Origin: Zygnema circumcarinatum
Lineage: Eukaryota; Streptophyta; Zygnematophyceae; Zygnematales; Zygnemataceae
Assembly: GCA_037447605.1 (NCBI GenBank)
Contig: CM074815.1
Location: forward strand, 568,275 to 612,456
Reading direction: 5' to 3'
DNA length: 44,182 nt
How positions within the stretch are numbered: the stretch's first letter is position 1; every line of letters begins with the position of its first letter. Under the pieces are notes generated by a model. That model was not told the origin of the DNA and did not search any database. It was given only the letters and a program-made list of their open reading frames with translations. Below, in pieces: positions 25,666 through 36,315 of the stretch. The translations under genes and the position numbers were made by a program.

Positions 25666-27223
25666 TCTCCCTTTTCTGTGGACATAATGAGGTGTTGATT
25701 GACATAGTTGCTATTTTCTAGAGACAACATATGCTGGTGCTCGAGATGAAGGTTTCCCCAAAAACCTGCATTCGGGTATGCGTCAATTTACCATGCATTC
25801 CGTGCATTCTGGCATTCTATTTTGACTCGCTGTCATCGGTCATGCACACTTTTCCAGGAAATAAAAAAAGATATTTCATCCTAAGTGGGTTCAGCCGCAT
25901 CATCAGCCACAATGGCTGGAGCAAATGACGACCCTCCTTTTTGTTCCAGCCAGACGAGGCACCTCCTGGTCAATAAAGTCATTACGACAGCCCATCATGC
26001 CACCACCGCATCATTGCGCCATCAACATGCGTTTGCATCTCTGAGTGCCGCGACACCCCCTGCCCCTCCCTCCTCCCTGCCTCTCCTTTTCCTCCCACAC
26101 TACCTATCCTCCCCCTCTACCTCCTCTCCCTCCTCTCCCTTCCCGTCTCCTCCCTGCCACTCACACCCCCATTATTTGAAGAACGAGCCCGTGGTCGTCA
26201 TGGCCTTGCGCCCAGATTTCACAATTTCTCGCATCAGCAGCCACGACGACAACGCACGTAGTAGATACACTTGGCAGATACACAACGCACAGAAAGCAAA
26301 AAAACCCAAAGAAAATTTGACTCTTTCTGCATGATTTTGACTTCAAGCGCATGCTCCAATGTACACCAGGACTGACATCACATTACAAAGTCAATAGTCG
26401 AGAATCTCTATCTCACGTCGAACAAACTAAAGACCACAAACCATCTGTCGACAAATCCAACGCATTAGAACCAAGAAAGTGCAATTATTGAACATGGCAC
26501 TTGGTTGACCAATCAAAGAATGTCACAAAAACAGACTCGCCGTTTGGCATGCGACCAAAATTGTCACCCTTCACTAAGACTCCTGTCCACTTATCTGCAC
26601 TGTACCCTGCTTTCCATAATTAACATATTTCTACCACCAACCAATTTTTTGTCCTTTCCCTTTTATTTGCTTGCTTACCAATTGCAAGCCGAAGCCTGTC
26701 CCCTCCTACAGGCCACCACCCCTGCTTGAAGCCTCTCCTTGAGGCATCTCCCCAAACTCACTTCCTGCACTCATCAAAACTGCAATTTACATTTTTCTTG
26801 CAGGCTGCCCGCTCCTCCGTTAACGAGAAACCGACTCCTCGGCATCCGATCATAACAGGAGTCCAATAGCAGGCCGTCTGCAAAAGGAGCGTGCCTTGTT
26901 TCTTCTTCAGAATTTCTTCTTCAGGCCCTCTTCTTCAGAATTACAGAGTAGACTGATAGCAGTCTGGTTGACCAAGCCAAGCCAACCCAGCAGTCAGGTT
27001 GCTCCGGGAGCCAATCTTCATCAGATTTGTGGTAGATGGCCGTTTCCTGACGTGGAAACCGAGCAGCTGCCCAAGCCTGGGGGTGCAAGAAAAACGCCAG
27101 ATAACTATCCAGGGAGAGGGCGTGGGAGAGAGGGAGAACAATAGACTACACCTGCTGCAAGGGCCGAGCATGCCCCCACCTAACCAAAGCTGGCTCGCAC
27201 ACCTTTCATAGTCTCTTCCTCCA

Positions 27224-27300
27224 TCCCTTCCCGCCCTTTTCTTTTTTGTCATCCCGCCCTTCTCTTTTTTGTCATCCCGCCCTTCTCTTTTTTGTCATCG
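27224..27300. repeat. Three tandem copies of a 25-bp unit
   Basis: The unit is CCCGCCCTTCTCTTTTTTGTCAT. It is present three times with one or two differences, directly adjacent. Confidence 0.8.
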
Positions 27301-27457
27301 GCATCCCTTAGGCGCCTAGACCGGCCGATATATGCCTTCACTCTCTGTATGCTGGTAACTGTACCGCTCCGAGCTCGATTGTGACATGCATGCACAAAGT
27401 CGAGCATAATCTCTACAAGGGCTATCTAAGACCTAACTATAGACAAAAACTAACCGC

Positions 27458-30078
27458 CTATCCCCGACCATTGTGGGATCTGAAAAACTCGAAGTCCGGG
27501 TGATGCACTTGCTGCTGCTGCAGCCAGTTGTCTGCGTGCACTTGGAGCTGGCTCATGCGCTTCCGCTCAGATGCCAGGCCCTGCTGGGACCACACGCCAC
27601 CCTTCAACTTATATGCTGCCATTCCAAAAGCAGGCATTCTCATCAACTGCTTCTTGGATTGCTGGAGTCCACCATTGGATGCTGGCAGGTCTGGTTGCCG
27701 ATATGGAACAGGCAAGTTAGTCGTGCAGTAAGCCTTCGAGCAACTCCCACAACGATCTGCACATACAAATGCACATACCACACATAAGACGCGGACATAA
27801 GTGGAAAAGAGGACTTTCAAGGAGCTGTGTCCCATGCTATAGGGGCATGGATTTCAGAAGCCTGATTTGACCAATCTCATGTTACGCGCTAAACAAAGCA
27901 AAGCATTGAGAACAAGTCCGCCAAGTGTTCCTCAACAGCCAATGTAGAAGTACCTGCTATACATGAAAGAGGAGTCGACAGAGAGTGGTAGGTCAAAAAA
28001 GAGGCCGCAAGATCGCGTAGAGTGGGACCAGTGGGTATTCTGTACACAGGATACCTGCACATGTCCATGTCAATGTGTCAGCGTCAATCAGACACAGTCA
28101 ACATTGAGCCAGAAAGGAATAGTCAATGCTATTGATAGACAACAAGGCGACTACATCTTACCAGGCCACAGAGAACCAGCTTGCAGGATGAAGGTCAACG
28201 CTTCGCAAAGTCTTGATTGCTGGAAAAAATTGTTCAAGTTCGGCAATCTGCAGCCAGTCAAGCGCGAACATGTTAAACGCTTTACAACAGCGGGCACATG
28301 CCTACGAGAACCCTCGTTGTTAACAGATATTGCAAATGAATAGACAACATACCTTATCTGTCAAAGGGACTCGTCCGTAGGGTGCGGCATGCTCGAAATA
28401 TTCGAAAGCTCTATGCTTCTCTCTGCAGTCGAAACATCTCCTTCCCCAGTCCTGACCTCCTGCGTCTACTTCATCTTCTAAACTCATGACATCGCTTCCT
28501 GGTTCACTGCTACTATCGCTTCCCGTAAATGGAAAGCTCCTGTCCCCATCACTATCGCTAGTGTCGCTGCAGGAATCCTTATACTCTGAGTCGCAGGCTT
28601 CTCCATCGTCACATCTCCTGCATCCATCATCAAACTAGAATATTTAGAGGAGAACAATGTTTATGCGGTAACATTACCGAGTCAGGGTAACATAGCTTTA
28701 AGAAAACAATCCAACACCAGAGCCAGACGCGACTGCATAACGGTGTCCACAGCTACCCACACATGAAGCCACGTGATTTTTCCTAAGTTCTAAAGAACAT
28801 GCATCAGCAACTGCACATTACGCATCACTCCCGACACTTCTGAATCTTCAGCCTTCACGAACCAAAAAACAAACAAACCTCATTCTCTACAGACTCATGT
28901 CGACTGACTTAGATTTCATGTATGACCTTCCTGCTGTGACTCTTCATGCCATTATCTACGTAACCGCCAGACAGTAAGGGCTGAAGAAGGCACCTCATAG
29001 ATTCCAGTCGGCGTAGAGGCGACCGTGTATACAGCTGAATCGCCGACAAATATGGCACATAATATTGCACAACATTTTCCTCGCAGCTGAGGGACAAGGG
29101 GACACCACATCCATATACACTCCATTCCTCATATGCTTCCCACACATCTGCGAGCGTAAAGTACGGCACACTTTGTGCGTCGAGGGCATTCCAACTTCCC
29201 TTGCTTCCGACTTGTGCTTGCCATGATTTACTCTGCAATACAGACAACCAGCCTTCACGAATTAATGTTATGCAAAATGTGGCGGTGGTCCTGAGAATGA
29301 GAGAATGCTTCAAACGACTCCAGCATGAATACGAAGAATCATATTAACAATCAAATTCATTACAGGGAAAGTCAACAAGCATCCCGCTTAAGACAAGTAT
29401 CAGGGACAACGGAAATTGCCCAAGAATTCCCGGGGAGGAACAATATAGTTCGTTTAGTCCAGGAACCGCGTCATGAATGACACTGGGAACACATACTGCA
29501 GTACAAAAAAGGCTTCCGAAAACAGCGCCCAAAAACTGACGAGCTCCAGCAACTTCCACTAAACATAGGGAAATGCAACTCCTCACTGCAATACAGGGCG
29601 GTCGTGCGATACCGGGAGCAACCGTCATTGACCGTCATTGAAGGACGACAGTAGAGAGAACAAGCAAGACGCTCAAGGGAAAAGCATGAACAAAACAAGA
29701 GATTACCTTTGACAGGTGTTGGAATGTCACTGCTGGTGTCGTGCTAAGAACGAAGCTCTCAAGATTACAAGGCTGACGCCTCTTTTGCTGCAGCAATCCT
29801 GCACTGTCGTAGCTACCGAAAGCTGAGGAAGGGCCTTCGACTCCATCCTCATACCCTTTGCCACAGAGAGGCCCTGCAACAGGCCTTCCTAGTGTGCATC
29901 CATACAGCTGCGCTTGCAACTGTGCAGCATCATCAGGCTGATACATCGTTCGGAAGGCAAAGTCGTCCAAATATCCTATCAGTTGCTGCTGTTGCTGCTG
30001 CTGTTGTTGCTGCTGCTGCTGCTGGTGCTGCTGCTGGTGCTGCTGGTGCCTGTGTCCTACCATAGTCAATCTCTTCAC
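27458..30078 (-). CDS. DUF789 family protein
   Basis: This plant family has no established biochemical role. Six exons, 30078-29707, 29232-28994, 28617-28353, 28247-28162, 28054-27954 and 27756-27458, join in frame to 453 aa. After a Gln tract (about residues 12-32) and a variable segment come the family blocks: [21 protein letters not shown]; then [24 protein letters not shown] and [15 protein letters not shown]; an acidic Ser/Asp-rich stretch; [53 protein letters not shown]; and finally [11 protein letters not shown] with [18 protein letters not shown]. These follow the order seen in Arabidopsis DUF789 proteins. An alternative start is the Met at 30063. The gene is convergent with NUP133 and divergent from the GH16 gene. 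Confidence 0.9.
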
Positions 30079-30932
30079 AGGAATAACCTCTCCCTGCTGT
30101 AGAAAATGGTTAAGCTCCCGCTTTTAAAACACGCAGAAACCTAAGCAAGCTCAGTATGCTACCAAACAACAAAAAGGAGAAAAAATGACTTAAGACAGCT
30201 GTTCCTTGTAACACCGTCTCCCTCGCCCTCCTCCCAATTTCCTACTGGGATACCGAGGACCTCCTCCACCTACTCCCAAATGAGCCCTCCAGCTGCGCCT
30301 TCTGCCAAGCAACCCTTGTGCAGCAGCGCCTCTCCCTGCTCCCTGCAAGCCCCTTGCAAGAAGCCTTCCTTGCTTCCTTGCTAGCTTGCTTGGTTGCTTG
30401 CAAGCACACGCCTGTCTCAAGTTCCAAGAGATAAGGGCAGGCTCAAGCCCGAGCAGAAGCACGGCCTTCCTAGAACGCGGTGGCATCTGCCCGCCTCTCC
30501 CACCACACGGAGGGATCTTTTCACGGGCTGCCCGGCAAACTTTCGTACGCCACAAAACCTTTTATCAAAAGCGTTTATCGGGCACGTCAGGTACTGAATT
30601 TTCTGGACCAAATATTTTCTTTGGCCCGAAGTATTCTCAAACTTGGCCCGAAAACCGCCGTGCAGTTAACGAACGGTCACATTTTAGGGCCACGGCAGGC
30701 CAGCCAATGGGAGCGCTCCGCCGTGGCACGAATTTTTTCGGCTTCCGGGCAGGGGCGTTTTTTTGCGGTTTCGGTCGGCGAGCGCGGAGGGGCTGCCACG
30801 TAGGCGCCTGTTGGCCTTCTGGAACATTCCCGGCCTATCAGAGGCCGCCTCGATCCTCCAGAAGATGACATCTGTTGCCACATGGCAGTCCTGGTTCAGG
30901 TTCTCAGCCTGAATAACGGGGACACTGTAGGT

Positions 30933-30942
30933 GCCACGTGGC
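30933..30942. promoter_or_regulatory. Perfect palindromic G-box GCCACGTGGC
   Basis: It lies 855 bp above the DUF789 start. Near-matches GCCACATGGCA (about 30879), GCCACGTTGC (about 31118) and CTACGTGGCA (about 31149) cluster around it. Confidence 0.45.
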
Positions 30943-31368
30943 AGGTTACCGGCGAATGGCTTCCCTGAAAAGGGGGCTTGACCGTTAGGACTGGAAATTT
31001 TCGCGAGCGGAATTTATTTTTTTTTAGAAGAAAAATATTTCTCGATTTGCAGTTTTTTTTGGGATTTTCGGGCAGGGGAAGGAAAGGGAAATTTTGTGAC
31101 TCGGCGGCGATGGTGGTGCCACGTTGCACTACCCGACAAGATGCGTGCTACGTGGCAGTACGGTCGCAGGTGCGGCCAAAGGAGGCTTGGCGGCACGGCA
31201 TGCGTGATGTCACGGCGTACGAACGTGACGCCAATAACGTCGGCAAGTGCGAACTCGCCAGAAAGTTCAAGCGACGAAAGTTGCAAATTTTGTTTTTAAA
31301 GTGCCCGAAGGGCAGCTTTGACCGGAATGTTTTTCGCGCGTGGGCGTGGAAACACGGCGTGCTCGCGG

Positions 31369-31420
31369 GAGGGCGCGCGAAGGCCGTCCGATGCCTATCG
31401 GACGGCCCTCGCGCGCGCTC
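31369..31420. repeat. 24-bp inverted repeat with 4-nt loop
   Basis: The arms 31369-31392 and 31397-31420 are complementary except at two positions, with loop GCCT. The inner 11 bp (GGCCGTCCGAT / ATCGGACGGCC) is perfect. The transcribed form would be a very stable hairpin; as DNA it could extrude as a cruciform. Confidence 0.85.
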
Positions 31421-31473
31421 ACGCTAACAGCGGATCGGGAAGCGCACGCGCCCTCCCGTGCACGGGGCCGCTC

Positions 31474-31511
31474 ACCCATGCATGTGCCGCGGCCTGCATG
31501 CATGCATGGGT
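31474..31511. repeat. 11-bp inverted repeat ACCCATGCATG
   Basis: The arms 31474-31484 and 31501-31511 are perfect complements around a 16-nt GC-rich spacer. CATGCATG (an RY-like motif) is repeated within. Confidence 0.7.
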
Positions 31512-31667
31512 ACATACTTGGGCGCCGCCGCGTGCGCATGCGCGCAGCCTTGAAGGCATCGCATCTGGGGAGTTACTGGCACACATGGGACGGGAACCAC
31601 CGGGAGGACACCGGGAGGGCTGTCCAATGACGGGGCCTCACGGTATCTGATAACCAATCAGAGATGG

Positions 31668-31694
31668 CCACGTTGGATAATCATGCCAACGTGG
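31668..31694. repeat. 9-bp inverted repeat CCACGTTGG
   Basis: The arms 31668-31676 and 31686-31694 are perfect complements around a 9-nt AT-rich spacer. The arms contain ACGT cores. Confidence 0.65.
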
Positions 31695-32139
31695 AGACCT
31701 GTTTTGATCGACGACTGTTCCTTGCACTGGACTTCAGTTCTAGTTCCATGGAGCATTACCGCCAATTGCTACTCTCCACGTATACAACAATTGTCCACGT
31801 CGACAACAGAGAGCCGCCGCTCGGATTTTAGGACGGCCGGCGAACTCCGGCGCGTCCGGCCGTTTACTGCTGGCTTTCGTACAGTCTGCCGTCTTCCTGC
31901 CTGGGCGGGCGTGCGTGTCGTTTGCGATCGCTGTCCGTCCGCCGGCCTGCGCCCGGATCCTGGCTGCCACGTGGCGTGCGGAGGAGGGCCTGGAAGCCGG
32001 CCGGCCGGCCGGGCCGTCCGTCTTCTGGTGGCCGGCGCTTCCTGCCACAGCTACAGTTACAGTTACTGTTACAGTTCGGCGGCTACAACTGCTGTCGTCT
32101 ACGGCAACACTAACGGGCGTCGATAGCAGCGTCTCATGT

Positions 32140-32195
32140 TTGTATCATATCATATCGCATCGTGACGTATCGTATTGTATTGTATTGCATCTCGA
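32140..32195. repeat. Short TATCATATCG/TATTG repeat
   Basis: This is a 50-bp run of TATCAT, TATCG and TGTATTG units, related to the larger satellite at 9350-9870. Confidence 0.6.
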
Positions 32196-32458
32196 TGTTG
32201 GGGCGGGGCACTGCAACGAAGTCAGAACCATTCTCGCATGGTTTCATGCTTTTCGTTGTTGGTGATTGTGTTTTGGTTAAGATTGGACTTTAGCACATCT
32301 TGTGCAGTCTTAGGAAGCATCAAACATGGCATGGTAATCAAACATCGGAGTTCACACCCTATGAAATTGCAAATTAAAAAATCTTTTGGATATCGACTTC
32401 CTTGACCACTGGATTTCGAATATTATGTTCTGAATATGAAACCCAACCTCTCGTACAT

Positions 32459-32662
32459 TAGGGGGAGTCAGACCTTGGCCATCGCTTACGAAATTCCCGA
32501 CTTCCTTATACTAAAAGTCACTTCTTTCGTGTACGAATTCCGGGTCAGGATCCGCGGCTCCGCCGTACACAGCTGTACCGAAATGCGTACCTAGCCAATG
32601 CTGAATTCGCCCGACAGGCTTACGAAATTGGTTTGGCGATGGTCAAGGTCTGACTCCCCCTA
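32459..32662. mobile_element. MITE-like element with TA target duplication
   Basis: A 200-bp element (32461-32660) is bounded by inverted repeats of about 25 bp. The left begins GGGGGAGTCAGACCTTGGCC, and the right is its complement with one mismatch inside the first 25 bp. TA dinucleotides flank both ends. It has no coding capacity. TA duplication and short size suggest a non-autonomous Tc1/mariner-type element, inferred from structure alone. Confidence 0.75.
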
Positions 32663-33042
32663 TTCTTGAAGTCATCCTGGCCATACAGTACGGGAATGGG
32701 CAAAAAGCGCTAAAACTGCAAAGCGTGGATATATCGCGATAGCGCCGGCGCATCGGCTGGGATAGACAGAAAGTTTCCGGCGCGGCCGCCGGGACTAGCC
32801 GGCCATCAAACTGCCGGTCGGGCCGCGGGGTGATGGTTCTGAAAAGTGAAAAGCTAAAGCTTTTTAAGGCCGATAGCGACTGGCTGAAACAGACGCCGCC
32901 GGCGTGCGACGCCGGCAACTTTCGTCCGTCATAATACCCGATACCCCGGCGAAATTCCGATATGCCACAACAATCACCTCCATCCAAGCGCCCACGGTCG
33001 GCGGCTCCTGATTGGTTGTAAATCCAACCAATAGAAACCAGT

Positions 33043-33213
33043 CACGTGTATACAAAAAGTGCGCGTACTGCACTTCTCAGCCCTGTAAGCGCACAGCGAA
33101 GAGGGCCAAAGTCGGATCACCGCCGACCGCGTCCATTCGAAGGGCACCACGTGTCCACATAAACGTGCGCGTACCTCACTTTCATCCCGGTAAACGCACA
33201 TCGCAGAGGGCCA
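33043..33213 (+). promoter_or_regulatory. Duplicated promoter segment of the GH16 gene
   Basis: Two copies, 33043-33107 and 33148-33213, share CACGTGT, GTGCGCGTAC, CACTT, GTAA-CGCAC and AGAGGGCCA in the same order, with about 105 bp between equivalent points. A CCAAT-type inverted pair (ATTGGTT 33011-33017 and AACCAAT 33026-33032) lies just upstream. A G-box at 33210-33219 is 102 bp above the ATG. Confidence 0.7.
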
Positions 33214-33219
33214 CGTGGC
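33210..33219. promoter_or_regulatory. Perfect palindromic G-box GCCACGTGGC
   Basis: It sits 102 bp upstream of the GH16 start, at the end of the second promoter copy. Confidence 0.55.
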
Positions 33220-33320
33220 GCGGCCGCCGCCGACCTCCCCCGCCGCGGCGGACCGGCGGCGGGCGGTACAAAGGGCCCCGCGCGGCGCCTCCCCTCCTCG
33301 CCCTCCTCCTCCCCGCCGCC

Positions 33321-36315
33321 ATGGCTGCCCCCCGCCCCCTCCTCCTCCTCCTCCTCTGCGCCTCCCTCTTCGCCCTCCTCTGCTCCCTCACTCCCACAGC
33401 GGCTGCTGCCGGCGGCGGCGGCGGCAGACGGGCTCTGCGAGAGAGAGAAAGAAGCTTCTCGAAGGGAGGGGGAGGTCTGGAGGACTCCCTCGCGGAGGAG
33501 AGCAGCTCAGAGCTTTTGTACGACGGAGACTCAGAGCCTGCCGACACGTGGGAGTCCCAGTCCCAGGCTAAGGCTGTGGACCAGAGCTGCGCGATGGAGG
33601 TGGACGCACAGCTGGGCGCGGCTGGAGACGCCATAAAGGAGGCTCTCCCGCTGGCCTCGGACGACTTGGCCTGCACGCGGAGGATCCGTCGGGCAGCCAT
33701 GGCGGCTGAAGGCGCGAAGAAGCTGGCGGGTACGGGCACGTGGGGGAAGGCGCGCAACAAGGCGGCGTGGGCGCACCACTTTCTCTCTAAATGCGGCGCT
33801 CCAGTGGGCACGCGTTTGGCCTTCAAGCTGACGGAAGCCATTGCCATTCTGGCCACCCCCTCGAGCTGCCTCGCCGCCATAGCCAACGACGTCATTCTCG
33901 CAGACACGCTCGCCGGCACGCCCGCCATGGACCTTCTCGCTGAGGTGGGGGCCGCCAATGTGGCTGCCTCCTCCAACAGCTATGACCTCACTTTCCGAAA
34001 GTCGACTTATACAGGTGGGTAGATAGAAGCTTCCGTTCCCCCACTGGGTATGAAGAGCCCTCCGTAACTCTGCAAAAGCTGACTGCAATTCTTCACTTGT
34101 GTTGCTGCTCATTCATGGCAGGGGCCCGCCTCCGCTCATCCTCCACCTTCACCTCCGGAAAGTTCTCAGCACGCATTAAGTGTCCAACGGGAGAAAGCGC
34201 AGACGGGCTCAACACTGCCTTCTTCGTAAGTCTCTAACTAAAGCCAAACTCGAACATCACTCCAAGTAGCCTTTTTTTTTTTTTTTGACTGTTACCCCTC
34301 TCTCCCCTCTCTCCTTCAATGAGAGAAGTCGAAGTTATTCTCTCTTCTAACCCTCGCTATCTTGCTGCCACGTGGCCTACATTGCAGCTGTCATCGAATG
34401 CGGACGACTCCCAGCGCTCCTCCATCACCATGGAGTTCCCCGGATTCGACCGCAGCATTGTGCTCCTAAACACTATGATCGACGGAAAAAGTGGTTGGAA
34501 CATGGTGGTGGATCTTGAATATGACTGCTCCGAAGACTACCATGTTTACTCCATCTACTGGACTCCGGAAAAAATCATGTCAGCGCCTTGAAACCCGTCC
34601 CATGGGTCATGCCTGAATGCATGCCGTGCTTCACTTAGGGAGAGAGGGAGAGACAGAGGGAGAGAGGGTGAGAGAGAGGGAGAGGGAGGGAGAGATAGGG
34701 AGAGAGAGAGAGGGAGAGAGGGAGAGAGAGAGGGAGAGAGAGGGAGAGAGAGAGGGAGAAAGGGAGAGAGGGAGAGAGAGAGGGAGAGCAAGAGGGAGAG
34801 AGAGAGGGGGAGAGAGAGGGAGAGAGGGAGGGAAAGAGGGAGAGAGAGAGGGGGAGAGAGAGAGAGATAGAGAGAGAGAGGGAGAGAGAAGGAGAGAGAG
34901 GAGAGATGCCATGCACATCAGCCGTTCCTTGCATGCCTTTCCGTTAGACTGAACAACTATCGTCCATTGCGTTTTGTTGCAGGTGGAAGAGTGACAACAC
35001 CGTTCTGGACATCTACGACAAGACCATGTGGCTATCGAGCCCCGTCCCCAACAAGCCTCTCTATTTGTACCTCGCCCTCACCAACACATGGTCGCTCACT
35101 CCCCCAACATGGGGCACGGGAGTACCCGCCGGGGCCGACTCCTTCACTTCTTCCTTTCACGATGTGGCTTATCAAAGCCCCATTTCCGCCATCCCCAATT
35201 TCCCCACAGCATTACCTGATGCTCGGGTGTACCCCATCGGCATCGACAATGGACTCTATGGCGGCTTTGGGAGGATCAACATCGGATCAGACGCTCAGAA
35301 CATCACCTGTGACAATAGCCAGTGTGGTAAGAGGAAAAAAACTCAAAACTCAAAACTCAAACTTCATGCTGATTAGGGACTGATTGGGGGATGCATGGCT
35401 AAGGGAGGGGTATTTGAATGAAGGTGAAGCTCAGATTTTTCTGAGAGTGAACTCACGCTCGGGCTGGTTTTGGGCTGTGCTTTGAACTGCAGGAGGACGG
35501 TTCCACAGCACAAGGTATTACGCTTCCGGAGAGTTTACAGGTTCATTCAAATGTTCTGCTGGCGACACGAGTGGACTCCTCTCCTCTCTCTATGTAAGTT
35601 TTCAAGACCCAAAAACTGGGAGCAGTCGAATGGCAATCAACGCCTAATCTATCCGAAGTGAATCGTCGGTGTGTCTGATTGCAGGCATGTTTAACGAGTG
35701 CTGTTTTTTGCGTGTTAGTGATCAAGCCTTTGCTGACGTTGCGTTTGCCTTTGCGTTTGTGGGCGGCAGCTGTCCTCCAAGGAGGGATACCAAGTGGACG
35801 GCCAAGCCGTGCAGGACGAGATCGATTTTGAGTGGCTGGGCAAGGACAAGTACAGCGTGCAAACCAACTACTATGTCAATGGCGTGGGGGGAAACGAAGG
35901 CTTCATCGACCTCGGCTTCGACTGCTCCGAAGACTTTCACACATACACCATCCGCTACGGCCCCGCTATGATTCAGTGAGCACGCGCCCTCCCTCCCATC
36001 CGGGTCCTCTCTCTCTCTCATGACTTCCGCTTGCGATGATAAACTCTTTTTCCCTTCACTGCGTCATTTCAAGGCTGAGAAGTTGGCTTTGCTTCTCGGG
36101 AGTGCAGATGGCTGGTGGACGGCACGCTGCGGCAGACGGTGCGGAAGGACAGCGCCGAAACTTTCCCGACAAAGCCCGTCTTCTTCTACGCCTCCATTTG
36201 GAACGCGAGCTCCGTCAAGTACGGCGACTGGTATTGGACGGGGAAGTGGGACGGGAAGGACATGCCCTTCGTGGCTCAGTACAAGGGTCTGCGAGTCACT
36301 CCCCTCGGCGACTAA
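33321..36315 (+). CDS. Secreted protein with two tandem GH16 domains
   Basis: GH16 enzymes cleave or transfer beta-glucans and xyloglucan in cell walls. Seven exons, 33321-34014, 34122-34225, 34388-34578, 34983-35326, 35493-35593, 35770-35975 and 36108-36315, give 615 aa in frame. A signal peptide (MAAPRPLLLLLLCASLFALL) leads to an unknown region (about 30-214) with four Cys. The first GH16-like domain (about 215-400) is followed by the second (about 440-615). The second has the full active-site motif DEIDFEWLG: nucleophile E495, D497, acid/base E499. The first has SSITMEFPG at the same place, so S278 replaces the nucleophile and T280 the Asp; only E282 remains. Both halves share DCSEDYHVY/DCSEDFHTY blocks. 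Intron positions and phases match between the halves. It resembles XTH/EG16-like proteins, but I cannot fix the subfamily. The frame is open above the ATG, but the signal peptide supports this start. Confidence 0.88.
34367..34376. promoter_or_regulatory. GCCACGTGGC in GH16 intron 2
   Basis: This perfect palindrome lies 11 bp before the exon 3 acceptor; it could be an intronic site or chance. Confidence 0.3.
34638..34906. repeat. GA-rich tract in GH16 intron 3
   Basis: Imperfect GA repeats with GGG interruptions (GAGAGAGGGAGAGAG-type) run for about 270 bp. They read GA on the sense strand, opposite to the LHCII tracts. Confidence 0.9.

Larger units (their letters stand above)
25312..27457. 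other. Intergenic between convergent NUP133 and DUF789 genes
   Basis: TGTAA at 25353-25357 is a possible NUP133 polyadenylation element. A CT-rich tandem repeat fills about 25470-25665. About 26055-26165 is again C/T-rich. The rest shows no gene that I can support. Confidence 0.4.
30079..33320. other. Divergent DUF789/GH16 intergenic region
   Basis: This 3.2-kb, GC-rich stretch holds no gene I can support. It contains three inverted repeats (31369-31420, 31474-31511, 31668-31694), a short satellite (about 32140-32195), a MITE-like element (32459-32662), G-boxes (30933-30942, 31966-31975, 33210-33219) and a duplicated promoter segment (33043-33213). Confidence 0.55.

Noticed and set aside
33012-33320. 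In-frame extension of the GH16 exon 1 frame upstream of 33321
   Set aside because: It crosses the duplicated promoter and G-box, and would bury the signal peptide.
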